Of a DNA stretch of 64,000 bases, positions 1 through 9,523 are shown in pieces. The stretch's first letter is position 1; the number at the start of each line of letters is the position of its first letter. The DNA is from Maribacter algarum (ex Lu et al. 2025) (nom. illeg.). Lineage in GTDB: Bacteria > Bacteroidota > Bacteroidia > Flavobacteriales > Flavobacteriaceae. The translations under genes were made by a program, and so were the position numbers. The notes under the pieces were generated by a model, which ran no database searches, was not told where the DNA came from, and worked only from the letters and a program-made list of their open reading frames with translations. The stretch is taken from contig CANMAW010000001.1 in the NCBI GenBank assembly GCA_947495915.1, positions 1,173,053 to 1,237,052 of the forward strand. Direction: 5' to 3'.

Positions 1-201
1 TTAACTTTCAGCTGAAAAAGTTAGATACCCTATCTATCGTGTTACCATTTAAATAATCACAAGTGCTATAAATTTTAACACTTTTTCAATAGTTGTAGAT
101 TGAAAGTGGTAGGTTGCTGATACCCCAAATTTGATAGAATTAATCGCGGCAGTCGTTCGTATTTACAAATCAGTACTTAAAAAAAGTCGAAGAAGTTATT
201 T

Positions 202-1992
202 TTAAGAATTCGCCTTAACCCATTGTTTCGGGGTCATGCCCGTTTCCTTTTTAAAGAAGGTATTGAATACAGTTTTAGAATTGAAACCGCTATCATAGGC
301 AAGGCCAAGAAGGGTAATGTTTTTGTTTTCTGAGGATAGGGCTAATTGCTGAAACTTTTGAATGCGAAAGTGATTGATAAAGTCATTGAAATTCTTTTGA
401 TAATGATTATTCAATAACCACGAAAGTTTGTTGGGATGCAGATTGATATCAGCGGCCAATTGTTTTAAACTCAAAGCAGGGTCAGTAAACAGCTGATCTT
501 CAATCATCGTCGCTTCAATAGCTGCAACATATGCTTCTAGTTGCTGCTTTGAGAAAGGAGCGGGTTTACTTATTTTCTTTGAAGGAAGTGGGTTTTCAGG
601 TAAAACGGCATCAGCAAAAACAGATGTCTCAATGTCTTGATACTCTGAATAAGCTCGTAAGGGTTCTAAAAACAAATCATTGCGAAAACTGAACAATTGC
701 CCTGATCGCTGTGCCACCCGTTCTTTTAATATAGTTAGTGCTTGTTGGTGATTGCCTTTGTAAATTTCATAATACAAATCCCAAGCGCGTAGACTTAGCT
801 GTTTTGATTGTGCGATCTCTTTGGCCACATCATCGGCAGTAACACTAAAATAATTGCTTTGATGCACTAAGTCATAAATGGCCATGCATGTTTTCGGACG
901 CTGTAATCCTTGAGGCGTATCAGCAAGCTTTTGTAGTGCTACCTTATTAGCATCAAAAATAAAAGCTGCTGCTTTCAATTCTAGAGCCAATGGAAAGTTG
1001 GCGTCTAAAGCAAGGGCTTGGTCAAATAAACGTATGGCCTCTTTAAAATTACGCCGAAAGTAGAACATATTTCCCCTAGTAAAATAAAGATTAGCCGATA
1101 AGGGGTTGATGCGTTGGGCCATAGCATTATTTTTCACGGCCTCATCTATTTTACCTAAACCGGCATAACAATCTGCAATAGCATCTTGTGCTTCCGAAAA
1201 ATTAGGATTGATTTCTAAAGCCTTTCGTAAATGCTTGAAGGCATCTTTATAATTCCAAAAGCCCCAAAAACTTATGGTTCCTTTGGTGTAATGCCCCATG
1301 GCTGAATTCGGATTTAATTGTAGTCCGATATCGATATATCGATGGGCTTCGGTTAGGCCTTCCTCTTTATTTCGATACCCCCAACTGGCTAGCATACCAA
1401 TAGCCCAACCTTTTTCGAGATAAGGGTCTGCATAGGTTTCATCAAGTGTGATACTGTGATCAAACTGAGCAATGGAAGCACTTACGTCTTCGGCATTCCA
1501 ACGCATACGTAATTCTCGTCCTTTTAATAGTCTTCGGTAAGCATCAATACTGTTAGTAGGGGCATTAACCAATTGGTCTTGTACATCAAAATGGCCAAAA
1601 TTTTCTCGAATTTTATCAGCAATCAGTAAGCTTATTTCATCTTGCAATTCAAAAATATCAGAAAGATTTCTATCAAAATTTTCTGACCAAATGTAAAAAC
1701 CAGTATCCGTTCGTATCAATTGCGCGGTAATGCGAACCTGATCGTTAATGATTCGAGCACTGCCTTCTAGTAAGGTTTCGACACCTAATTCATTACCTAT
1801 TTTTCGAGCATCAAGGGGTTGGTTTTTATAAAAAAAAGAAGAGGTGCGAGCGGTAACTTTGAGTCCCTCAATTTTTGTAAGGGCATTGATGATTTCTTCA
1901 GTGATGCCGTCTGAGAAATAGTCGTTCTCTTTTTTTCCAATATTGACAAAAGGAAGAACGGCTATCGATTTTGAGTTGAATACGGCGCTCAC
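202..1992 (-). CDS. TolB-like/TPR/AraC-family transcriptional regulator
   Basis: 596 aa. Three parts are visible: an N-terminal TolB/FlgO-like domain (about 8-130, with SIAVLPFVN, YFSDGITEEI and LLEGSARI), which in other bacteria is fused to adenylate cyclases and TPR regulators; a TPR region (about 150-350, e.g. NPNSAMGHYTKGTISFWG); and a C-terminal AraC helix-turn-helix pair (about 490-594, LKQLAADINLHPNKLSWLL and YDSGFNSKTVFNTFFKKETG). No signal peptide or membrane span is seen, so it is probably a cytoplasmic DNA-binding protein whose TPRs bind a partner. The start is GTG; no ATG lies upstream in frame and the conserved TolB-like domain begins eight residues in. It stands alone, so its targets cannot be read from context. 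Confidence 0.85.
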   Translation of the reverse strand: MSAVFNSKSIAVLPFVNIGKKENDYFSDGITEEIINALTKIEGLKVTARTSSFFYKNQPLDARKIGNELGVETLLEGSARIINDQVRITAQLIRTDTGFYIWSENFDRNLSDIFELQDEISLLIADKIRENFGHFDVQDQLVNAPTNSIDAYRRLLKGRELRMRWNAEDVSASIAQFDHSITLDETYADPYLEKGWAIGMLASWGYRNKEEGLTEAHRYIDIGLQLNPNSAMGHYTKGTISFWGFWNYKDAFKHLRKALEINPNFSEAQDAIADCYAGLGKIDEAVKNNAMAQRINPLSANLYFTRGNMFYFRRNFKEAIRLFDQALALDANFPLALELKAAAFIFDANKVALQKLADTPQGLQRPKTCMAIYDLVHQSNYFSVTADDVAKEIAQSKQLSLRAWDLYYEIYKGNHQQALTILKERVAQRSGQLFSFRNDLFLEPLRAYSEYQDIETSVFADAVLPENPLPSKKISKPAPFSKQQLEAYVAAIEATMIEDQLFTDPALSLKQLAADINLHPNKLSWLLNNHYQKNFNDFINHFRIQKFQQLALSSENKNITLLGLAYDSGFNSKTVFNTFFKKETGMTPKQWVKANS

Positions 1993-2087
1993 TGTAACAG
2001 TTATATGGGTTGCTTTTTTGGAGGAAATTTGGCGTATTAAAAATACAAATTTTAAGCGATAACGCGATAAAAGGAATTGGTACGCTA

Positions 2088-2477
2088 TTAATTTTTTCCT
2101 CGTTTGCTACGATTGTTTATGGTCCATAGAAGATTTACAAAAAAGACCACCAGAGCAATGATTTGGAGTATTACTATTATAGCTACATCTGCTTGTAATG
2201 TGCTATTTACTAGCAAAAGCAACAACAGTATTACTAAATGAATTATTGAAAGTGTTTTGTTTGTCGAATGACCAAGTAAGGCAACAATACCGTAACCTAT
2301 TCCAAAGAGTAACCAAGTCCAGCTTTTTAGCTGCAATACCCAGTTTGAAATATCCCATTGCCAATGCACCGTTTTATTGATGCCTATGGGCTCACTACCA
2401 CCGAAATACATTGAAAAAATTACGAGTAGAATGACCAACAAAAACATTCTTTTTTGAACTAACTTGTTAAAATTCAT
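2088..2477 (-). CDS. small four-helix membrane protein, unknown function
   Basis: 129 aa from the first ATG (a TTG 12 bases upstream is in frame but less likely). Hydrophobic segments near residues 11-26, 48-66, 75-92 and 94-118 suggest four membrane spans with a basic C-terminal tail (NNRSKRGKN). I do not recognise the family. It lies between the AraC-type regulator and the alginate lyase, all on the minus strand, but with gaps of about 95 and 50 bases there is no strong sign of an operon. Confidence 0.65.
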   Translation of the reverse strand: MNFNKLVQKRMFLLVILLVIFSMYFGGSEPIGINKTVHWQWDISNWVLQLKSWTWLLFGIGYGIVALLGHSTNKTLSIIHLVILLLLLLVNSTLQADVAIIVILQIIALVVFFVNLLWTINNRSKRGKN

Positions 2478-2526
2478 GTGGTGCTTCAAGCTCGTTTAGC
2501 TGCTATAATTTTATGGTTTAAAAACA

Positions 2527-3612
2527 TCAATCATTTTTCGCGAAATACCCATCATTTGAAATAGCGGCATCGCTTACAGCAATGGTTGCTGTTTTAAACC
2601 AAACCTCGGCGTAGTTACCGTCAGCATATTGTTTTTGAATGTCGCCACCATGGGTTTCCGCACCAGAGCACCAATTTTTATTAACCTCAGGAGATTTTCC
2701 ATTGGTTTGATTGTAACAACCTAGTTTAAAAAAGAGGCCTTCATCAGCATAAGCATTAGGTCGCTCTACACCGTCTTGACCAATGGGAACAAATAATGCT
2801 TGAGTCTGTTTAGGTATATCAGCAGTAGTTGTATACTCTGATGAGACTAAGTTTTTAGTGAATGTTTTGGTATCGTGCCCTTCACTCATAAATTTTAGGT
2901 ACATCATTCCATCTTTCACTTCAATTTCATAACTAAATTCTTCTCCTAGTGCAATACCTTCGATTGGCTCTTCAGGATAGCTGTCTGCATCAGTACCAAT
3001 GACAGAAAAGTCATTGCCCCAAACGGCGGTAGAAAAATCCCATCGGCCCGCATTGTCTTCACCGGCAGTATTAATTTCATAATGCCAAAAAACAGAACCT
3101 TTTGTATGGCCCGGAAACTTCTTGTAAAATATTTTTAACGGTTCGTTTTCGTGCCCGTCAGCACTATGAATTTGACCAACCACAACGGCATGTGATGCTG
3201 CAACCCTTGCATCACCTGTTGCTGATACGTTCATAACCTTTAGTGTGGCTGTTAATTTGGCAGGGGTGTTGGGGTACCATTTTTTGGCTTGAGCTAGTTC
3301 GGTACGTGTGTTGTTTGAAGTGCCGTGGGTGTCACCGGCATTGGGGGCTTTGTAAACCACCCAATTGGTATCGCCTTCTTTGGTCGTATAAAAGAAATCT
3401 TTTTGTTCAAAAGCATTTGCTATACCTGCGTTAGAACCGTCACCAAGAATCAATTTCCAATGTTCAAAAAATGGAATTACTTCACTTGCATAAACTGTTT
3501 TTTCGATCTCCTCTTTTTGAGGTTCTTTTGTTTTATTGAAACAACTGGTTAGTGTAAAAATTGTAGTTAGTATCAAGCATACTGACGTAATTTGATGTTT
3601 CAAATTGACCAT
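2527..3612 (-). CDS. alginate lyase, polysaccharide lyase family 7, lipoprotein
   Basis: 361 aa. The three PL7 (alginate_lyase2) blocks are present in order: RTELA (103-107), QIH (147-149) and FFKLGCYNQ (294-302). In characterised PL7 enzymes the Arg, Gln, His and Tyr of these blocks bind and beta-eliminate alginate; here they would be R103, Q147, H149 and Y300. A signal peptide with a lipobox (LTSC, Cys24) followed by a charged linker predicts a surface or periplasmic lipoprotein. The usual last Arg of the first block (R-x-E-L-R) is Ala here. No SusCD pair, sugar kinase or second lyase is adjacent, so this is not inside a full alginate utilisation locus; the SusCD genes lie 54 kb away. Family call is firm; poly-M or poly-G preference cannot be told. 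Confidence 0.88.
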   Translation of the reverse strand: MVNLKHQITSVCLILTTIFTLTSCFNKTKEPQKEEIEKTVYASEVIPFFEHWKLILGDGSNAGIANAFEQKDFFYTTKEGDTNWVVYKAPNAGDTHGTSNNTRTELAQAKKWYPNTPAKLTATLKVMNVSATGDARVAASHAVVVGQIHSADGHENEPLKIFYKKFPGHTKGSVFWHYEINTAGEDNAGRWDFSTAVWGNDFSVIGTDADSYPEEPIEGIALGEEFSYEIEVKDGMMYLKFMSEGHDTKTFTKNLVSSEYTTTADIPKQTQALFVPIGQDGVERPNAYADEGLFFKLGCYNQTNGKSPEVNKNWCSGAETHGGDIQKQYADGNYAEVWFKTATIAVSDAAISNDGYFAKND

Positions 3613-3769
3613 GAACGTTTTTTTATGTTTCTAAATTTTGCAAAAGAGTATTGCGTTTAGCATTCTAAAAGTAGGGAAACCTTTTTAATTCTTTAGAATT
3701 AGGAAAATCTAGATTTAAAAATAGTGCTTCAAGTTACTTTTTTCTCTGACGATTTGGTAGTGGGGGCTA

Positions 3770-3798
3770 CCCCGATACTTCGGGGGGAGCCAGCTCCC
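3770..3798. repeat. small GC-rich palindromic element
   Basis: Two short inverted repeats sit back to back in an otherwise AT-rich gap: CCCCGA/TCGGGG (3770-3785) and GGGAGC/GCTCCC (3785-3798). The CCGATACTTCGG core resembles short intergenic palindromes scattered in many flavobacterial genomes. Whether it is repeated in this genome cannot be seen from one window. Confidence 0.35.
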
Positions 3799-3815
3799 GT
3801 TTGAGTTTTGGGTAT

Positions 3816-3847
3816 AAAAAAAGCTTCAGATTGCTCTGAAGCTTTTG
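3816..3847 (-). terminator. intrinsic terminator of tRNA-fMet
   Basis: Stem AAAGCTTCAGA/TCTGAAGCTTT with a 4-base loop; read on the minus strand it follows the tRNA by a few bases and ends in seven T. Confidence 0.85.
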
Positions 3848-3850
3848 TAG

Positions 3851-3923
<73 letters not shown>

Positions 3924-4009
3924 ATATGGGTTTTTATCTCACTTGTTTTGCAACCTCAGGTCATAACGCTGACGAGATAAAGGTGTGCTATCTATTCGAT
4001 AGCGGGCGA

Positions 4010-4042
4010 CAAATATACAATGTATTTTTAGTTATATCAAAA
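4010..4042 (-). promoter_or_regulatory. Bacteroidetes-type promoter of tRNA-fMet
   Basis: On the minus strand TTTTG (4038-4042) and TATATTTG (4010-4017) are separated by exactly 20 bases, matching the Bacteroidetes consensus TTTG-N19-21-TAnnTTTG. Transcription would start near 4003, giving a leader of about 80 bases that contains the inverted repeat GCTATC/GATAGC (3988-4004). Confidence 0.85.
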
Positions 4043-4108
4043 CTTGTGATACAATTATTTTAAAAGAATTTCTATATTAAATCCATAACTTCGGACTTTT
4101 ACTCTCAT

Positions 4109-5473
4109 ATGGATTTAATTAACGATTTTCTGGTCAAGGCAAATTCAATTGCCAATTGGCCTATGTTCATTTTGCTCATTGGCGGTGGACTGTTTTTAGT
4201 ATTTTATTCAAAGCTGTTACCCTATCGCTTTTTTGGTCATGCCATTGCAATTACAGCTGGTAAATATGATGACAAAAATGCCAAAGGTGAAGTGAGCTCG
4301 TTTCAAGCACTCTCTGCTGCAGTTGCTGCAACGGTAGGCTTAGGTAATATTTCTGGTGTTGCTATTGCGATTCATGATGGTGGACCGGGAGTAATATTTT
4401 GGATATGGGTGACTGCACTTATTGGTATGTGCATTAAATTTTATTCGTGCAGCCTTTCTATCATGTACAGGGGCACCGATTCTGATGGAAACTTACAAGG
4501 TGGCCCCATGTATTACATTACCAAAGGGTTGGGTGAAAAAGCAAAACCACTAGCAATATTTTTTGCCGTTTGTGGTTTGTTTGGTTTTCTAGGGGTTTTT
4601 ACAGCAAATCAATTTACTGAAACTTTTATGAATGTTGTAGAGCCATCAACGACTATAGCGGCAATGAGTGAAGAAAATTGGAAACTTACCATTGGTATAG
4701 CTTTAGCCATAACCACCTCATTTGTAATTTTTGGCGGTTTAACCAAAATAGCGAAAGTAGCTTCGGCCATTGTTCCGTTTATGGTAGCCGTTTATCTTTT
4801 TGCAGTTATAGCAGTAATGGTGATGAATGCTTCGGAAATTCTTCCGGCCTTGAAAATGATCATTACAGAAGCTTGGAATTTTAATACCATTGTTACTGGT
4901 GGATTTTGGGGACTTGTAATTATTGGAGTTAAAAGAGCTATGTTTTCTAACGAAGCCGGTTTAGGAAGCGCCCCAATGTATCACGGGCAATCGAAAACTG
5001 ACAATCCTATTAAAGAAGGCTTAGTCGCAAGTTTAGGTCCGTTTATTGATACGATATTAGTATGTACCTTCACAGCAATTGTCATTATTTTGAGCGGGGC
5101 CTATTTAGAAGATTCTAGCGGAATTGTAATGACTTTATCTGCCTTCGAAAAAACACTTTTTGGCTATGGTGATGATTTGTTAATGATTATCGTAACTGCA
5201 TTTGCCTTATCTACCTTGTTTACTTATTCGTATTACGGGGTAAAGAGTTTGTCATTTCTTACGAATGCTAAAATCGGAAAGTTTTATAATTGGTATTTTG
5301 TAATTATGATCGTTTTTGCCGCAGTGGCATCTTTAGAATTGGTAAAAAACTTGATTGATTTATCTTATGCCTTAATGGTAATACCTAATATGATTGCTGT
5401 ACTTTTGCTGGCACCTAAGGTGAATCATGCAGCGAAGGAATATTTTAAAAAAATGAAAGATGGCAGAGCATAA
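4109..5473 (+). CDS. alanine/glycine:cation symporter (AGCS, AlsT/DagA type)
   Basis: 454 aa inner-membrane carrier that couples uptake of small neutral amino acids to Na+ or H+. Family motifs: AVAATVGLGNISGVA near residue 72, GGPMYYI near 131, and SNEAGLGSAPMYH near 289, the AGCS signature. About ten to eleven hydrophobic spans are visible and length is normal for the family. The last 14 bases overlap the start of era, so the two are probably co-transcribed. Exact substrate is not readable; alanine, glycine or glutamine are all possible. Confidence 0.9.
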   Translation: MDLINDFLVKANSIANWPMFILLIGGGLFLVFYSKLLPYRFFGHAIAITAGKYDDKNAKGEVSSFQALSAAVAATVGLGNISGVAIAIHDGGPGVIFWIWVTALIGMCIKFYSCSLSIMYRGTDSDGNLQGGPMYYITKGLGEKAKPLAIFFAVCGLFGFLGVFTANQFTETFMNVVEPSTTIAAMSEENWKLTIGIALAITTSFVIFGGLTKIAKVASAIVPFMVAVYLFAVIAVMVMNASEILPALKMIITEAWNFNTIVTGGFWGLVIIGVKRAMFSNEAGLGSAPMYHGQSKTDNPIKEGLVASLGPFIDTILVCTFTAIVIILSGAYLEDSSGIVMTLSAFEKTLFGYGDDLLMIIVTAFALSTLFTYSYYGVKSLSFLTNAKIGKFYNWYFVIMIVFAAVASLELVKNLIDLSYALMVIPNMIAVLLLAPKVNHAAKEYFKKMKDGRA

Positions 5474-6344
5474 ATCAGGATTTGTAAACATCATCGGTAA
5501 CCCAAATGTGGGTAAATCTACATTGATGAATGCCTTTGTAGGAGAGAAATTATCAATTATTACTTCAAAGGCTCAAACTACACGTCATCGAATTCTAGGT
5601 ATTGTAAATGGTGATGATTTTCAAATGATATTATCTGATACGCCTGGTATTATTAAGCCGGCTTATGAGTTGCAGTCGAGCATGATGAACTTTGTGAAAT
5701 CAGCTTTTGAAGATGCTGATGTGCTCATTTATATGGTAGAGATTGGCGAAAAAGCCTTAAAAGATGAAGACTTTTTCACTAAAATAAAGAATAGCAAAAT
5801 TCCGGTGTTGCTATTATTAAATAAAGTAGATACTGCTACGCAAGAATTGTTGGAAGAACAAGTGCAGTATTGGCAAGAACAATTGCCTACGGTTGAATTG
5901 CACCCGATTTCTGCTTTAAATAATTTTAATATTAAGAATGTTTTTGAGCGAATTGTTGAGTTGCTTCCTAATGCACCAGCATATTATCCAAAAGATCAGT
6001 TGACTGATAAGCCCGAGCGGTTTTTTGTCAACGAAACCATACGTGAGAAAATATTAATCCATTATAAAAAAGAAATTCCGTATGCTGTTGAAATTGATAC
6101 GGAAGAGTTTTTTGAAGATGAAGAGATCATTCGCATGCGATCGGTTATCATGGTGGAGCGTGATTCTCAAAAAGGAATTATCATTGGGCATAAAGGAAGC
6201 GCCTTGAAAAGGGTAGGGGTAGAAGCTCGTAAAGACTTAGAAAAGTTTTTTGGCAAACAAGTGCATTTAGAATTGTATGTAAAAGTAAATAAGAATTGGC
6301 GTAGTAATGCACGTCAGTTGAAACGTTTTGGTTACAATAATTAA
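5460..6344 (+). CDS. era: GTPase Era
   Basis: 294 aa. Essential GTPase that binds the 3' end of 16S rRNA and helps mature the 30S subunit. G1 GNPNVGKS (13-20), the switch region QTTRHRILG, G3 DTPG (about 58-61), G4 NKVD and a C-terminal KH RNA-binding domain with GHKGSALKRVGVEARKDLE are all intact. It begins inside the last codons of the symporter gene (14-base overlap), which implies translational coupling. der, the double-domain ribosome-assembly GTPase, lies 1.8 kb downstream. Confidence 0.96.
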   Translation: MAEHKSGFVNIIGNPNVGKSTLMNAFVGEKLSIITSKAQTTRHRILGIVNGDDFQMILSDTPGIIKPAYELQSSMMNFVKSAFEDADVLIYMVEIGEKALKDEDFFTKIKNSKIPVLLLLNKVDTATQELLEEQVQYWQEQLPTVELHPISALNNFNIKNVFERIVELLPNAPAYYPKDQLTDKPERFFVNETIREKILIHYKKEIPYAVEIDTEEFFEDEEIIRMRSVIMVERDSQKGIIIGHKGSALKRVGVEARKDLEKFFGKQVHLELYVKVNKNWRSNARQLKRFGYNN

Positions 6345-6453
6345 ACCTTGGTAACCTTAATTTTCCCTTTCCATTAACTTTCATTATTCTTAAGCTAACC
6401 TTACAGTTAAGTTATATTTTCATCTTTAGTTTTACTAAAAACCAATTTTGAAA

Positions 6454-7974
6454 ATGAAAAAATCCCACCTAATTTTAAGTGTCGCAGCAGCGACTTTTTT
6501 AAACTCCTGTGAATTACTTGATGATTTTACAGGCGACCCAATAGTCGACCCTACGGAACTTAGTTTTACCAAAATAGCAAATTTTGCCAATGGCGCTGGT
6601 GATGAAGGTTTTGCCGAAATCAGTGCATTTGATGCCAAAACCAACAGGCTTTTCATCGTAAACCCCAATGAAACTGAAGTTTCTGTTTGGGATGTAACCG
6701 TTCCCTCTTCTGCCATGAAGTTATCTTCAATTGCGCTTTCTGGTACTCCTAATAGTGTTGCTGTTTACGATGGGGTGTTAGCAATTGCAATTGAAAATGC
6801 TGACAAACAACAATTGGGTACTATCGACACCTACGATACTGAAACATTAGTGCTTAAAGATTCTTATGTAGCAGGGGCATTACCAGATATGGTATGTTTT
6901 AGTCCTGACGGAAAATATATCATTTCAGCAAATGAGGGTGAGCCTAACGATGATTATACGATTGATCCTGAAGGGTCAATTACCATCGTTGACCGTGAAA
7001 GTAATATAGCAAATACGGTGCTTTTTACTGCCTTTAATGGTATGTCAATCGGAAATGAATTTCGAGTTTTTGGCCCAGGAGCAAGCTTTGCGCAAGATGT
7101 TGAACCTGAATATATTGCTGTTTCAGATGATAGTAAATATGCCTATGTGACCTTACAAGAAAATAACGGAATTGCAGAAGTTGACCTTCAAGGTATGAGC
7201 ATTACTAGAATTTTCGGATTAGGGGCGAAAGACCACACGAAAAACGGAAATTCATTAGACGCCAGTAATAAAGATGATATCGTTGGTAATTTTAAGAACT
7301 GGCCAGTGTATGGTTTATATCACCCTGATGCCATCACCTATGCTAAGGTTAATGGAACCGGTTATTTGATTACAGCCAATGAAGGCGATGCAAGAGATTA
7401 TGATGGGTATTCTGAAGAAGAAAGAGTGGGAGATTTGGTTTTAGATGAAACTATTTTTCCAAACGCTGAATGGTTGCAACTAGATGAAAACCTAGGAAGG
7501 TTGAAAACAACCACCGCCAATGGTGATATTGATAATGATGGTGATTTTGATAAAATTTACGCTTACGGAGCGCGCTCTTTTACCATTTGGGATACAAATG
7601 GTTCACTTATTTATGACAGCGGTGACGATATAGGTATGACTACATTTGATTTGAATGCTAGTTTATTCAACAATGATGAAGGAGAGGTCGATGAGCGAAG
7701 TGATGATAAAGGTGCGGAGCCAGAATCAGTGACTACGTTAAAAGTGGGTGATGCTACATTGCTTTTTGTAGGCTTAGAAAGAACGGGAGGTACCATGGTG
7801 TATGATATGTCAAACCCTAGTGCGCCAGAGTTTATTGACTGGTTATACAATGTGGAAGATATTGCCCCTGAAGGATTGTTGGCCATTACTGCTGATGATA
7901 GTCCTACTGGTGAAAACCTATTGGTAATAACCAATGAAGTTTCAAATACAATCACCATGTATGAGATTAAATAA
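6454..7974 (+). CDS. choice-of-anchor I family lipoprotein (beta-propeller-like)
   Basis: 506 aa from the ATG; a TTG six bases earlier is less likely. Signal peptide with lipobox LNSC. The body carries blocks typical of the choice-of-anchor I family: SPDGKYIISANEGEPNDDY, YITANEGDARDYDGYSEE (in the form YLITANEGDARDYDG) and KGAEPESVTT, with repeated beta-propeller-like strands and acidic, probably Ca2+-binding, stretches (DIDNDGDFDKIYAYGARSF). Relatives in other bacteria are surface or secreted, sometimes fused to phosphatase or nuclease domains; here no catalytic domain is added. Function unknown. It sits alone between era and der. Confidence 0.75.
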   Translation: MKKSHLILSVAAATFLNSCELLDDFTGDPIVDPTELSFTKIANFANGAGDEGFAEISAFDAKTNRLFIVNPNETEVSVWDVTVPSSAMKLSSIALSGTPNSVAVYDGVLAIAIENADKQQLGTIDTYDTETLVLKDSYVAGALPDMVCFSPDGKYIISANEGEPNDDYTIDPEGSITIVDRESNIANTVLFTAFNGMSIGNEFRVFGPGASFAQDVEPEYIAVSDDSKYAYVTLQENNGIAEVDLQGMSITRIFGLGAKDHTKNGNSLDASNKDDIVGNFKNWPVYGLYHPDAITYAKVNGTGYLITANEGDARDYDGYSEEERVGDLVLDETIFPNAEWLQLDENLGRLKTTTANGDIDNDGDFDKIYAYGARSFTIWDTNGSLIYDSGDDIGMTTFDLNASLFNNDEGEVDERSDDKGAEPESVTTLKVGDATLLFVGLERTGGTMVYDMSNPSAPEFIDWLYNVEDIAPEGLLAITADDSPTGENLLVITNEVSNTITMYEIK

Positions 7975-8000
7975 ATAATATCATTTTACTTCACTAAAAA

Positions 8001-8040
8001 GCCCTCTAATCTGTGCCTTGATTACGAGGGCTTCGTCTTT
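8001..8040. terminator. weak terminator after the choice-of-anchor I gene
   Basis: GCCCTC/GAGGGC inverted repeat with partial pairing (AATC/GATT) inside and a loop of 8 bases. On the plus strand the tail is only moderately T-rich; on the minus strand it ends in TTTTT. Confidence 0.45.
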
Positions 8041-8110
8041 GGTGAAAATAATGGTATTCGTCTCTATTTCTTTTAGTTAAGGTACTGATGATGCATACAG
8101 ATATTAATAG

Positions 8111-8118
8111 TATTTTTG
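8111..8118 (+). promoter_or_regulatory. -7 element of the der promoter
   Basis: TATTTTTG matches TAnnTTTG exactly and lies 16 bases before the der start codon, implying a leader of about 10 bases. No TTG is found at the expected -33 distance. Confidence 0.5.
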
Positions 8119-8134
8119 CAGCAAATTTAGAAGT

Positions 8135-9439
8135 ATGAGTGCTATTGTAGCCATTGTAGGAAGACCCAATGTAGGAAAGTCAACATTTTTTAATCGTTTA
8201 ATTCAGCGCAGAGAAGCTATTGTTGATGCCGTTAGCGGGGTAACTCGAGATCGTCACTATGGAAAAAGCGATTGGAATGGAAGGGAATTTACCTTAATTG
8301 ATACTGGAGGTTATGTTTTGGGGAGTGATGATATTTTTGAACAAGAAATTGACAAACAGGTAGAATTGGCTATAGATGAAGCAGATGCTATAATTTTTAT
8401 GGTAGATGTGGAAGATGGAGTTACGGGAATGGATGAAGATGTTGCCAAACTGCTTCGAAAAGTAGATAAACCCTCTTTCTTAGCAGTAAATAAGGTAGAT
8501 AATGCGAAAAGAGCTGAAGATGCTGTAGAATTTTATGCATTAGGTCTTGGTGAATATTTTACCCTTTCAAGTATAAACGGAAGTGGTACGGGTGATTTGT
8601 TAGACGCTTTGGTTGAAGTGCTTCCGGAGAAAGAAGCAGAGCAAAGTGACTTACCAAGATTTGCGGTAGTAGGAAGACCAAACGCTGGAAAATCATCTTT
8701 TATAAATGCATTAATAGGTGAAGATCGGTATATCGTAACAGATATTGCAGGTACTACGCGTGATAGTATTGATACCAAATACAACCGTTTCGGTTTTGAA
8801 TTTAATTTGGTAGATACTGCTGGTATTCGAAGAAAAGCCAAAGTGAAAGAAGATTTAGAGTTTTATTCGGTAATGCGTTCTGTTAGAGCTATTGAGCATA
8901 GTGATGTGTGCTTATTGCTAGTCGATGCCACGAGAGGTTTTGATGGTCAAGTAGCGAATATCTTCTGGTTAGCGCAACGTAATAACAAGGGTATTGTGAT
9001 TCTAGTCAATAAATGGGATTTGGTTGAAGATAAAGAAACCAATACCATGAAGCATTTTGAAAAGAAGATTAGAGAAGTTATTGAGCCTTTTGTAGATGTT
9101 CCAATTCTATTTATTTCGGTACTAACCAAGCAGCGTATTTTCAAAGCTATTGAAACTGCGGTTCAAGTATATGAAAATCGAAGCCGCAAAATTGCAACAA
9201 GCAAATTCAATGATACGATGCTTCCTATCATTGAAAATTATCCGCCACCTGCTTATAAAGGTAAATTTGTGAAGATTAAGTTCTGTATGCAGATACCCTC
9301 ACATTACCCACAATTTGCGTTCTATTGTAACCTTCCGCAATATGTACGTGAACCTTACAAGCGTTATTTGGAAAACAAACTGCGTGAAGAATTTGATTTT
9401 TCAGGAGTGCCGATGTCTATTTTTATGAGGAAAAAGTAG
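8135..9439 (+). CDS. der: ribosome-assembly GTPase Der (EngA)
   Basis: 434 aa. Two G domains in tandem followed by a KH-like domain, the Der architecture. First G domain: GRPNVGKS (9-16), DTGG, NKVD; second: [16 protein letters not shown]. The C-terminal part ends with [15 protein letters not shown], as usual. Der binds 50S precursors and is essential. The gene appears monocistronic: the next genes are on the other strand. Confidence 0.97.
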   Translation: MSAIVAIVGRPNVGKSTFFNRLIQRREAIVDAVSGVTRDRHYGKSDWNGREFTLIDTGGYVLGSDDIFEQEIDKQVELAIDEADAIIFMVDVEDGVTGMDEDVAKLLRKVDKPSFLAVNKVDNAKRAEDAVEFYALGLGEYFTLSSINGSGTGDLLDALVEVLPEKEAEQSDLPRFAVVGRPNAGKSSFINALIGEDRYIVTDIAGTTRDSIDTKYNRFGFEFNLVDTAGIRRKAKVKEDLEFYSVMRSVRAIEHSDVCLLLVDATRGFDGQVANIFWLAQRNNKGIVILVNKWDLVEDKETNTMKHFEKKIREVIEPFVDVPILFISVLTKQRIFKAIETAVQVYENRSRKIATSKFNDTMLPIIENYPPPAYKGKFVKIKFCMQIPSHYPQFAFYCNLPQYVREPYKRYLENKLREEFDFSGVPMSIFMRKK

Positions 9440-9443
9440 TTTT

Positions 9444-9475
9444 TAGGAGTTAGGAGTTAGGAGTTAGGAGTTAGG
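9444..9475. repeat. 7-bp tandem repeat, 4.6 copies
   Basis: TAGGAGT repeated four times plus TAGG, starting five bases after the der stop codon. A likely slippage-prone microsatellite; no function is evident. Confidence 0.8.
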
Positions 9476-9523
9476 TAATAAATTGGTAATGAAGTAAATA
9501 TAAAACTGCCAACTGAACACTGT

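Noticed and set aside
1..24. Imperfect palindrome at the left edge (AACTTT..CAGCTG..AAAGTT)
   Set aside because: No T-run, no neighbouring gene end visible; too little context to call it a terminator or operator.
3243..3552. Two plus-strand frames opposite the alginate lyase
   Set aside because: Overlap the conserved PL7 domain and show random Cys/Trp-rich composition.
6435..6716. 93-codon minus-strand frame at the start of the choice-of-anchor I gene
   Set aside because: Antisense to a clear lipoprotein signal peptide and conserved domain.
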